Origin: JBFAPK01 sp040676675 | GTDB taxonomy: Bacteria > Actinomycetota > Actinomycetes > Mycobacteriales > Micromonosporaceae | Reading direction: 5' to 3' | Assembly: GCF_040676675.1 (NCBI RefSeq) | Contig: NZ_JBFAPK010000029.1 | Span: 54,717-118,716, forward strand | Length of the DNA: 64,000 bases | Shown: in pieces, positions 33,376 to 40,966 of the stretch | Numbering within the stretch: position 1 is the stretch's first letter | Layout of the letters: every line of letters begins with the position of its first letter | Program-made: the position numbers and the translations under genes | Notes under the pieces: model-generated | The model's database searches: none | The model's input: the letters and a program-made list of their open reading frames with translations, nothing else | What the model was told of the DNA's origin: nothing

Positions 33376-34431
33376 TCACCGGGTGAAGTCGAGGACCACC
33401 TTGATGTCGTCGCTGCCCGGCGTGTACGCGTCGGCGTACGACTCCACCGGCAGCCGGCGGGTGATGATCGACTGGAGCCAGTCGGGGTTCGCCGTGGCCA
33501 GCGCCTCGGCGGCGAGCTGCCAGTGCCGGCGGTTGGCGTTCACGGAGCCGAAGACCACGTTGTTCTCCAGCACGAGCTGCCGGTTCAGGGCCCCGGCGTC
33601 GAAGTCGATGGTCCGGCCGCCGCTGGAGACACCGGTCAGGCAGACGATGCCGTTCGGGCCCGCCTGGCACATCGCGTCGAGCACCACCGTCGGCGCGCCG
33701 GTGCATTCGAGCACCACGTCCGGCGCGAAGTCCAGCTCGTGCACCGGGCCGGTGTGGTAGGTCGCGCCCAGCGCGGCGACGAGGGTGGGCTTGGGGCCCT
33801 CCGTGGCCCGGTCCAGCACGTGCACGGTCAGGCCGCGCTGGGAGGCGAGCAGCGCGGCGAGCAGGCCGATCGGCCCGGCCCCGGTGACCAGTACCGTCTG
33901 CGGTTTCCACTCGGCCCGGGCGCCGATCCGCTCGATGTGGTCCCACGCCTTCGCGACCACGCTGGTCGGTTCGAGCAGCATGCCCACCGACTCCAGGGAC
34001 GGATGCAGGCCGACGGCGAACTTCGGCTGGATCCGCCACCGGTCGCGGGCGAAGCCGGGCAGCCCCTTGATCCCGTGTTCCGTGTAGCGGCCGTTGAGGC
34101 ACATGTCCCACTCGTCGACCGCGCAGTTCGGGCACGGTACCGGGTCCGGGTGGCGGACGATCCCGGCGACGAGGTCGCCCGGGCGCAGCGTGCCGGTCGG
34201 GTCCTCAAGCACCCGGCCGAGGGACTCGTGTCCCAGTACGAGTCGCTCGGCGCCCGGTTCCGCCTCGCCGTAGCTGCCCGAGATGATCTCGTGATCGGTA
34301 CCGCAGATCCCGACCGCCACGGCCTCCACCAGCACCGCGCCCTCGTTCGGGGACGGCTCGGGAAAGTCCTCGATCAGTTCCAGCGATTCGGGCACTTCCG
34401 GCCTGACGGTGATCGCGCGCACGCCGACCAT
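33376..34431 (-). CDS. Zinc-dependent glucose 1-dehydrogenase-like MDR oxidoreductase
   Basis: A 351-residue medium-chain dehydrogenase. GICGTDHEI (~43-51) and LGHESLGRV (~64-72) carry the catalytic-zinc ligands; structural-zinc Cys cluster CPNCAVDEWDMC (~95-106); VTGAGPIGLLAALLA (~180-194) binds the nucleotide. The GICGTDHEI form with an EPTSVVAKAWDH helix is typical of glucose 1-dehydrogenases. Product: gluconolactone plus NAD(P)H. ATG 34431 is chosen over GTG 34446. It is transcribed against its neighbours, inside the nuo cluster. Confidence 0.84.
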   Translation of the reverse strand: MVGVRAITVRPEVPESLELIEDFPEPSPNEGAVLVEAVAVGICGTDHEIISGSYGEAEPGAERLVLGHESLGRVLEDPTGTLRPGDLVAGIVRHPDPVPCPNCAVDEWDMCLNGRYTEHGIKGLPGFARDRWRIQPKFAVGLHPSLESVGMLLEPTSVVAKAWDHIERIGARAEWKPQTVLVTGAGPIGLLAALLASQRGLTVHVLDRATEGPKPTLVAALGATYHTGPVHELDFAPDVVLECTGAPTVVLDAMCQAGPNGIVCLTGVSSGGRTIDFDAGALNRQLVLENNVVFGSVNANRRHWQLAAEALATANPDWLQSIITRRLPVESYADAYTPGSDDIKVVLDFTR

Positions 34432-34657
34432 CTTTCCCGCCCGCACGGCGCTTACACCGGCGGGACCGGACCATCCGCTCCCGGTCCCCGGCGCGGCGTC
34501 GGACGCCGCCGTCGTACCGGGGGAGGAGCGGCGCGATTGTGCGCGGCGCCGCGAATGTTCCGGCGGTCAGAGGGTACGCGCGGCACGCGGTCCGGCGGAG
34601 GGCCCGCGCGGCGGCGGGCGGGCGCGGGGGCCGCGGTGCCGCCGGCGAGGAGGAGCG

Positions 34658-36307
34658 GTGTCCGCGGCGCGGGTACGCCTGATACGACTGATGCTGGTGG
34701 CCGCGGTGCCGGCGGCGATCGAGGGCGCGGTGCTGCGCGTCATCGAGTTCCGGTCGGCGCTGCCGATCTCACCCCAGGCCAGCGCCGTGTCGCCGTACGG
34801 GTCGTTCCACGACCTTCGCTGGCTGCTGGTCTACCACGACTCCTGGGCCGCCCTGGTCGGGGAGGCGCTCGCCGCGATCGTCTTCCGCGGGCTGCTCGCG
34901 TCGGCGCTGCTCGCCCTCGCCTGGCCGCCGGAGGTACCGCGCCCCGGGTTGCGCCGGCTGATCGGGCGGAACCTGGTCTTCGCGGCCTTCCTGCTGGTGG
35001 TGCTGGCCCCGTGGGCCGGGCTCGCGGTGGTCGCGTCCGAGGTGTCGCTGCCCTCGTTCGTGCTGCTGGAGCTCATACCGTTGCTGCTGCTGACCCCGGT
35101 GCTGCTGCGCGGCGGGATCGTGGCCGACTGGTGGCGGGGTCTGCCGTCCGCCCGGCTCATCGGCTGGGCGCTCGTCGCGTTCCTGACCCCGATGCTGGGG
35201 GGCGCGCTGGTCCGGCTGCTTCCGGACGGGTGGCAGGTGATGTTGGCGACCGTCGCCGGGGCGGGCAACGGGCTGCTCTGGTGGGGGCTGGTCCGCGCCG
35301 TGCTGCACCCCGGGCGGCTGCGGTGGCGGCGCGTACCGGTGGCGCCCCTGCTCGTGGCGCTGCTCGTGGCCGCCACGTTGGTGGCCGACACCGGCGCCGG
35401 CAACCCGGGGCCGGGCACCCCCGACCGGCAGCCCCTTGACGTGCTGCCCGAACGGGGCGAGACCGGGCACACAGTGATCTACCTGGACGGCTACGACTCG
35501 AACTACAACGGGCGGCCCACCCCGGCGCGGCCCACGGTGACCCGCTTCTCGTACCGGGGCCTCGACGAACACGGGGCGCCCCGGCCGTACTCGTCCGCCG
35601 ACACGCACCAGTCCGTCGAGTCGGCCACGAACCTGCTGGCCGTACAGGTCGCGGAGCTGCACGCCCGCACCGGCCGTCCGGTGGCGCTGGTGGGTCAGAG
35701 CGAGGGTGCCCTGGTCATCCGTAGGTACCTGGACCGCCGGCATCCCGCGGTCGACACGGCCGTGCTGATCAACCCGCTCGTCCGGGCCGGCCGGGCCTAC
35801 TACCCGCCCCCCGGAGCGAAGACGGGGTGGGGGATCGGGACCGGCTGGCTGCTGCGGGGGATGCTCGCCGCCGAGCGGGACCTCGAAGTCGTGCCGGACA
35901 GCGCCGACGAGCCGTTCCTCCGGTCACTCATCGACGGCGCGCCGTTCTACCGCAACGAGACGCTCTGCCCGGTTCCCGGCGTACGGATGATCGCGTTTCT
36001 GGCCAGCTCCGACTATCTCGTGGTCCCGCCGGCGATGTACGCCCAGATCCCGATTCTGGAGGTCGCCGGGCTGCACGGCACGCTGCTGTACCAGCGGCGG
36101 GTGTCGGAGCGGGTGGTCGACTTCATCCGCGGGCGCGACCCGATCAGCGACGGGGACCGGCGGCCGAGGCTGTCCGTGGGCGACCTGACGGTGCAGGGCG
36201 CGTTCGGGGCGTGGCAGGCGCCGGCGCTGGCGCTGGCGGTCAACCCGGTCTGGCATCCCATGGACGGCGTCGACGCCTCCTTCCACGGTCGACGCTGCCC
36301 CGGCTGA
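34658..36307 (+). CDS. Multi-TM protein fused to serine alpha/beta hydrolase
   Basis: A 549-residue fusion. Residues 1-245 hold about six hydrophobic segments, then a linker (~250-270), then a cytoplasmic or extracellular hydrolase-like domain with the nucleophile motif GQSEGALV (~346-353). Lipase/esterase-like activity on membrane-derived or cell-wall lipids is a guess. GTG 34658 is well supported by GAGGAGG. The hydrolase's other triad residues are unclear. It lies in the same direction as the nuo genes but between nuoB and nuoC. Confidence 0.75.
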   Translation: MSAARVRLIRLMLVAAVPAAIEGAVLRVIEFRSALPISPQASAVSPYGSFHDLRWLLVYHDSWAALVGEALAAIVFRGLLASALLALAWPPEVPRPGLRRLIGRNLVFAAFLLVVLAPWAGLAVVASEVSLPSFVLLELIPLLLLTPVLLRGGIVADWWRGLPSARLIGWALVAFLTPMLGGALVRLLPDGWQVMLATVAGAGNGLLWWGLVRAVLHPGRLRWRRVPVAPLLVALLVAATLVADTGAGNPGPGTPDRQPLDVLPERGETGHTVIYLDGYDSNYNGRPTPARPTVTRFSYRGLDEHGAPRPYSSADTHQSVESATNLLAVQVAELHARTGRPVALVGQSEGALVIRRYLDRRHPAVDTAVLINPLVRAGRAYYPPPGAKTGWGIGTGWLLRGMLAAERDLEVVPDSADEPFLRSLIDGAPFYRNETLCPVPGVRMIAFLASSDYLVVPPAMYAQIPILEVAGLHGTLLYQRRVSERVVDFIRGRDPISDGDRRPRLSVGDLTVQGAFGAWQAPALALAVNPVWHPMDGVDASFHGRRCPG

Positions 36308-36448
36308 CCGGGCCCGTCGTCCGGCCCGTCCGCATCCTGTCGTCCCCGTCCGTGCGCGTTCCGTCGTCCGGTGCGTGCGCGTCCCGTCGTCCGTTTCGGG
36401 CCGCGCGCGTCGGGCGCGACCACGTGCGGTGGCCATAGGATCGCGGGC

Positions 36449-37249
36449 ATGACACCGGACGAGGTCGGCAGGCGGCTGGGCGAGCTGCTCGCGGACGCGG
36501 AGGTCGCCGTCGGGGTCTCCGGCGGCCAGGCGTACGCCCGGGCCACCGTCGACGTACCGCCCGCGAGCTGGCGGGACGCCTTGCTGGCGGCCCGGGACGA
36601 CGGCGAGCTGGCCTGCGACTTCTTCGACTGGCTCTCGGCCGTGGACGAGCTGGCCGGCGGCTTCGACGTGCTCGCGCACCTCTGGTCGACCCGGCACCGG
36701 CATGGCGTGCTGGTACGGACCCGGCTGCCCCGGGAGGCCGCCCGCGTGCCGTCCGTGGTCGACATCTTTCCCGGCGCGGACTGGCACGAGCGGGAAACGC
36801 ACGAGATGTTCGGCATCGACTTCACCGGGCATCCCGGCCTGCGGCCGTTGCTGCTACCGCCGGAGTTCGAGGGGCATCCGCTGCGCAAGGAGTTCATCCT
36901 CGCCTCGCGGGTGGCGAAGCCCTGGCCCGGCGCCAAGGAGCCGGGCGAGTCCGAGGCGGGAACGGCCCGGCGGCAGCCGATGCGCCCGCCGGGCGTACCC
37001 GCTCCGGGCGAGTGGGGACCGGCGGACCAGGCCCGGCCCGCCCCGGCGCGCCGCGAGCGACCGGCCGCGCGGCGGCCCGGCGCCCGGCCCGGGCCGGGCG
37101 CGACGGCGCGGGCGGAACCCGCGGCCGAGCCGGCCACGCGGCCTCCGGCCCAGCCGGCCGAGCCCCCGGTTTCGCCCGCCGAGCCGCCGGCCGGCCCGCC
37201 GGGCGCCGGCGGTGCCGCCCGCGGCGACGACGGTGAGGGGAGTGCCTGA
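36449..37249 (+). CDS. nuoC2: NADH-quinone oxidoreductase subunit C-like
   Basis: A 266-residue protein. The NuoC core has DIFPGADWHERETHEMFG (~110-127) and PEFEGHPLRKEF (~138-149). The final ~95 residues are a Pro/Ala/Arg-rich tail absent from canonical NuoC. ATG 36449. Its stop overlaps the start of nuoH2 by one base (TGATG), so the two are coupled. In canonical complex I NuoC works next to NuoD, which is not seen here. Confidence 0.9.
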   Translation: MTPDEVGRRLGELLADAEVAVGVSGGQAYARATVDVPPASWRDALLAARDDGELACDFFDWLSAVDELAGGFDVLAHLWSTRHRHGVLVRTRLPREAARVPSVVDIFPGADWHERETHEMFGIDFTGHPGLRPLLLPPEFEGHPLRKEFILASRVAKPWPGAKEPGESEAGTARRQPMRPPGVPAPGEWGPADQARPAPARRERPAARRPGARPGPGATARAEPAAEPATRPPAQPAEPPVSPAEPPAGPPGAGGAARGDDGEGSA

Positions 37250-38211
37250 TGCCGCTCTGGCTGGAACTGCTCGTCCGGGTGGTGGGCGTGGTGGTGGCGT
37301 TCCTCACCCTGCCGCTGATCGTCGGTCAGGCGGAGCACAAGGTGATGGCACACATGCAGGGCCGGCTCGGTCCGATGTACGCCGGCGGCTTCCACGGCTG
37401 GGCCCAGCTCATCGCCGACGGGGTCAAGTTCGTGCAGAAGGAGGACATCACGCCCCGGGAGGCGGACCGGGCGGTGTTCCGGCTCGCGCCGGTGGTCGCG
37501 CTCGTGCCGTACCTGTTGGCCCTGCTGGTCATCCCGCTCGGCCCGGGCGACCTGGTCGGGCAGCCGCTGGACATCGGCCTCTTCTTCGTGCTGGCCGTGG
37601 TCGGCGTCGGGGTGGTCGCGGTACTGATGTCGGCCTGGGCGTCGGCGAACAAGTACAGCCTGCTCGGCGGGTTGCGCGGCGCCGCGCAGCTGCTCGGGTA
37701 CGAGCTGCCGCTGGTGCTCGCGTCGGCGAGCGTGGCCATGGCGGCGGGAACCCTGAGCCTGCCCGGCATCGTCGCCGCCTGGCAGCCGTGGTGGCTGCTG
37801 TGGCAGGCCCCCGCGCTGCTGGTCTTCTTCGTCGCCGGGCTCGCGGAGATCCGCCGTCCGCCGTTCGACATGCCGATCGCCGACTCGGAGCTGGTCTTCG
37901 GCTACATGACCGAGTACACCGGGCTGCGGTTCGCCTTCTTCCTGCTCGCCGAGTACGTCGGGATCGTCGTCATCGCCGCGCTGACCACGGTGCTCTTCCT
38001 CGGCGGCTGGCAGGGGCCGTTCGGCGACGAGTATCTCGGCTGGCTCTGGACGCTGGTCAAGGTCTTCGCCGTCTCGTTCGTGATCATCTGGGTCCGGGTC
38101 TCCTACCCGCGGCTGCGCGAGGACCAGTTGCAGCGGCTCTGCTGGCTGGTGCTGGTACCGGTGGCGCTGGGGCAGCTGGTCCTCACCGCGGTCGTCCGGG
38201 TGCTGCTCTAG
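37249..38211 (+). CDS. nuoH2: NADH-quinone oxidoreductase subunit H-like
   Basis: A 320-residue, eight-TM protein. EHKVMAHMQGRLGPMYAGG (~26-44) and EIRRPPFDMPIADSELVFGY (~202-221) are the quinone-site signatures of NuoH, and the conserved Glu and Arg residues are present. It joins the peripheral arm to the membrane arm and shapes the quinone cavity. The following nuo gene (nuoI2) is ~1.15 kb downstream, separated by a SnoaL-like and a Uma2 gene. Confidence 0.94.
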   Translation: MPLWLELLVRVVGVVVAFLTLPLIVGQAEHKVMAHMQGRLGPMYAGGFHGWAQLIADGVKFVQKEDITPREADRAVFRLAPVVALVPYLLALLVIPLGPGDLVGQPLDIGLFFVLAVVGVGVVAVLMSAWASANKYSLLGGLRGAAQLLGYELPLVLASASVAMAAGTLSLPGIVAAWQPWWLLWQAPALLVFFVAGLAEIRRPPFDMPIADSELVFGYMTEYTGLRFAFFLLAEYVGIVVIAALTTVLFLGGWQGPFGDEYLGWLWTLVKVFAVSFVIIWVRVSYPRLREDQLQRLCWLVLVPVALGQLVLTAVVRVLL

Positions 38212-38290
38212 CCCGCGTTCCACGAGGACCGGCCGGTCGGCGGCGGACCGGGCGGTCGCCCTCGGCGGGGCGGCGCTACGCTGGCCGACC

Positions 38291-38719
38291 GTGACGGACA
38301 TCGACGGTGCGGTACGGCGCTTCGTGACCGACGTGTGGAACGCGCGGCACGAGGAGACGGCCTTCGAGCTGGTCGCCGCCGACTGCCCCGGGCTGGACGG
38401 TACGGGACCCGAGGCGACGCTGGCGTGGCACCGCGTCCGCCGGAGCGCCTTCCCCGACCTGCGCTACCGGATCGTGGACCTGGTGGTCTCCGGCGACCGG
38501 GCCGAACTGCACTGGCGCGCGGCCGGCACCCAGCTCGGCCAGCTCGGACCGGTACCGCCGAGCGGGGAGGTGGTCAGCTACTCCGGGGCGTCGTTCCTGC
38601 GGTTCGACCCCGACGGCAAGATCATCGATGTGTGGAGCGTGAACGAACTGCTCCACCTGCTCCAGGAGCCGGCGACCGCTACAGGTGCCGGGGCGTCAGC
38701 CGGTCGAGCGACAGGTTGA
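38291..38719 (+). CDS. SnoaL-like polyketide cyclase/ester cyclase-fold protein
   Basis: A 142-residue protein of the NTF2 fold: FVTDVWNARHEETAFELVA (~10-28), a central beta sheet with RYRIVDLVVSGDRAELHWRA, and SGASFLRFDPDGKIIDVWSV (~96-115). Typical for SnoaL-like small-molecule cyclases or ester cyclase-fold proteins of unknown role. GTG start at 38291. Its 3' end overlaps the convergent Uma2 gene by 41 bases, an unusual arrangement. It interrupts the nuo cluster. Confidence 0.82.
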   Translation: MTDIDGAVRRFVTDVWNARHEETAFELVAADCPGLDGTGPEATLAWHRVRRSAFPDLRYRIVDLVVSGDRAELHWRAAGTQLGQLGPVPPSGEVVSYSGASFLRFDPDGKIIDVWSVNELLHLLQEPATATGAGASAGRATG

Positions 38720-39248
38720 CCGGCCAGGGCTCGCCGACGTCCACGAACTTCGTCCACCGGCCGGTCTCCTGGTAGACCTCGGCGATCGGATCGATCCGGT
38801 ACGTGTGCACGACCAGCTCGCCCTCGGTCTCGACCCGCCAGTAGTGCGGGATGCCCGCCTGCGCGTAGAGCGCCGGCTTGGCGATCCGGTCCAGGCTCTG
38901 CGAACTCGGCGAGACGATCTCGATGGCGAGCACCACCTCGTGCGGCTCGTACCGACAGGTGCGCCGCGCCGCCGCGGTGGCGGTGGTGACCAGCACGTCG
39001 GGGATGAACGACCGGCGGCGGTTGATCCGTACCTCGACGGCCTGGGTGACGTCGTACTGCTCCGGGCAGTCCGCTTCGAGCGCGACCATCAGCCGTCCGG
39101 CGATGGTCTGGTGGGCCGCGGTGGGGGAGGGCGTCATGATCAGGACTCCGTCGAGAAGCTCGCGGCGGTGGCCGTCGTCGGGCATGGCGTCGAGGTCGTC
39201 GGTGGTCCACCCGCCGGGCGGCGGGTAGTCGCTCACAGCCGCGGTCAT
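38679..39248 (-). CDS. Uma2 family endonuclease-like protein
   Basis: A 189-residue protein of the Uma2 (PD-(D/E)XK-like) family: ELLDGVLIMTPSPTAAHQ (~31-48), SFIPDVLV (~79-86), LAIEIVSPSSQSLDRIAKPALYAQAGIPHYW (split as ~107-120 and ~121-137). The IPDV and EIVSPS motifs are the family's catalytic-type signature. Such genes are often scattered in actinobacterial genomes with no known role. It is on the opposite strand within the nuo cluster, overlapping the SnoaL-like gene by 41 bases. Confidence 0.85.
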   Translation of the reverse strand: MTAAVSDYPPPGGWTTDDLDAMPDDGHRRELLDGVLIMTPSPTAAHQTIAGRLMVALEADCPEQYDVTQAVEVRINRRRSFIPDVLVTTATAAARRTCRYEPHEVVLAIEIVSPSSQSLDRIAKPALYAQAGIPHYWRVETEGELVVHTYRIDPIAEVYQETGRWTKFVDVGEPWPVNLSLDRLTPRHL

Positions 39249-39360
39249 GGTGACGCTCCGTTCTCGCGGATCGGGTCCAGTCGGTCACCCACCGCTACCG
39301 TACCGGGTCGGCCGGGCCGGGTGGTCGCGCCCGGGGCCGCGACACGGCAGGATAAGCGGC

Positions 39361-39933
39361 ATGGGTGTGCCCGGAGAAGGACTCGCGAAGGGGCTCGCGG
39401 TCACCTTCAAGACGATGACCAGCCGCTCGCACACCCAGCAGTACCCGGACGTAGCCCCCGAGCTGCCGCCGCGCTCCCGTGGGGTGATCGCCCTGTTGGA
39501 GGAGAACTGCACGGTCTGCATGCTCTGCGCCCGCGAGTGCCCCGACTGGTGCATCTACATCGACTCCCACAAGGAGGAGGTGTCGGTACCCGGCGCCGCG
39601 CGGGCCCGGCAGCGCAACGTGCTGGACCGCTTCGACATCGACTTCTCGCTCTGCATGTACTGCGGCATCTGCGTCGAGGTCTGCCCCTTCGACGCGCTCT
39701 ACTGGTCGCCCGAGTTCGAGTACTCCGAGTACGACATCCGCGACCTGCTGCACGACAAGGACCACCTGGGACAGTGGATGGCCACCGTGCCGCCGCCGCC
39801 CGCGCACGACCCGAACGGGGAGCCGGCGAAGGAGGAGAGCACGGCGGCCCGCCGCACCGGTGCCGGTGGTACCACCACCCCCGCGGCCCGGCCCGGCACC
39901 CGCCCGGTACGCCCCGACGAGGAGCCGAGGTGA
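39361..39933 (+). CDS. nuoI2: NADH-quinone oxidoreductase subunit I-like ferredoxin
   Basis: A 190-residue protein with two 4Fe-4S ferredoxin motifs: CTVCMLCARECP (~57-68) and CMYCGICVEVCP (~98-109), as in NuoI. The C-terminal ~50 residues are Pro/Glu/Arg-rich and variable. ATG 39361. The stop overlaps the nuoJ2 start by four bases. It would carry electrons toward cluster N2 on NuoB2. Confidence 0.92.
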   Translation: MGVPGEGLAKGLAVTFKTMTSRSHTQQYPDVAPELPPRSRGVIALLEENCTVCMLCARECPDWCIYIDSHKEEVSVPGAARARQRNVLDRFDIDFSLCMYCGICVEVCPFDALYWSPEFEYSEYDIRDLLHDKDHLGQWMATVPPPPAHDPNGEPAKEESTAARRTGAGGTTTPAARPGTRPVRPDEEPR

Positions 39934-40508
39934 CCGGCGCCGACGTGCTGCTGCTCGCGCTCGCCGCGGTCGCGGTCGGTGCCGGGGCGCTGGTGGTGAC
40001 CACCCGGCACGTGGTCCGCGCCGGCCTGCACCTGGTCGTCTGCCTCGGCGCGGTCGCCGGCCTCTACCTGGTGCTCACCGCCGAGCTGGTGGCCTGGGTA
40101 CAGGTGCTGATCTACGTGGGCGCGGTCGTGGTGCTGCTGCTCTTCGCGGTCATGCTGACCCGGGCGCCGATCGGCGCCTCCGACGACCTCGACCGCCCGC
40201 TCTGGCCGGCCGCGCTGATCGGCGGCGGCTCCGGCCTCGGGCTCGCCGCGCTGCTGGTGGACGCGTTCCGCTGGGTCCGGGTCGAGCCGCCCGCGCCGGG
40301 CACCGCCGACCGCCTCGGCGGGGAGATCTTCCGTACCTGGGTGCTGCCGTTCGAGGTGCTCTCCGTGCTGCTGCTCGCCGCGCTGGTCGGCGCGGTCGTG
40401 CTCTCCCGGCGCGAGATCGGCCGGCGCGAGGTCGCGCCGCGCGAGACCGGCGAGCGCGAGGTCGGGCGGCGCGAGGCCGGGCCGCGCGAGACCGGGCGGC
40501 GCCCGTGA
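39930..40508 (+). CDS. nuoJ2: NADH-quinone oxidoreductase subunit J-like
   Basis: A 192-residue protein with about five hydrophobic segments, as in NuoJ, with the AWVQVLIYVGAVVVLLLFAVML helix (split ~52-62, ~63-73). The last ~35 residues are a repeated RREx/PRETG tail that follows the last TM helix, on the cytoplasmic side by family topology. GTG 39930. The stop overlaps nuoK2 by four bases. Confidence 0.88.
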   Translation: MTGADVLLLALAAVAVGAGALVVTTRHVVRAGLHLVVCLGAVAGLYLVLTAELVAWVQVLIYVGAVVVLLLFAVMLTRAPIGASDDLDRPLWPAALIGGGSGLGLAALLVDAFRWVRVEPPAPGTADRLGGEIFRTWVLPFEVLSVLLLAALVGAVVLSRREIGRREVAPRETGEREVGRREAGPRETGRRP

Positions 40509-40966
40509 GGCCGGTCATCCCGTACGTCGCCGCCGCGCTCCTGTTCGGGCTGGGCGTCTTCGGCGTGCTGCGCCGGCGCAACGCCGTGCTGGTGCTGATG
40601 TCGGTCGAGCTGATGCTCAACGCGGTCAACCTGATCCTGGTCACCGCCTCGCTCCCGCTGCCCGCCGAGTTGGCGGCGAGCGGCGTTCCCGCCCTGCCGC
40701 ACGGCGGGCAGGTCTTCGCGCTCTTCGTCATCGTGCTCGCCGCCGCCGAGGTCGGCGTCGGTCTGGCGATCGTGCTCCAGCTCTACCGGATGCGCGCCAG
40801 CGTCGCGATCGACGAGGTACCGCTGGACGGGCCCCGCGACGGCACCGAGCCGACCGACGAGGCGACACTCCGGGACGAGGCAGCACCGCGGGACGGGACG
40901 GCGCTCCGGGACGGGGCCACGGCCGGCGAAGGTGCCCCGGCGACGGCGCGGGGTGAGCGGCCGTGA
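40505..40966 (+). CDS. nuoK2: NADH-quinone oxidoreductase subunit K-like
   Basis: A 153-residue protein. The ~100-residue NuoK core has three TM helices with the conserved SVELMLNAVNLILV segment (Glu and Asn in the helix, ~36-49). A further ~50 residues form an acidic/Arg/Thr-rich tail with repeats of the LRDE/PRDG/LRDG type. GTG 40505; the stop overlaps nuoL2 by four bases. Confidence 0.9.
   Translation: MRPVIPYVAAALLFGLGVFGVLRRRNAVLVLMSVELMLNAVNLILVTASLPLPAELAASGVPALPHGGQVFALFVIVLAAAEVGVGLAIVLQLYRMRASVAIDEVPLDGPRDGTEPTDEATLRDEAAPRDGTALRDGATAGEGAPATARGERP

Noticed and set aside
33376..34431. Glucose dehydrogenase as the electron donor of the partial complex I
   Set aside because: It is on the opposite strand, makes soluble NAD(P)H, and the NADH-accepting NuoEFG module is absent; no evidence beyond proximity.
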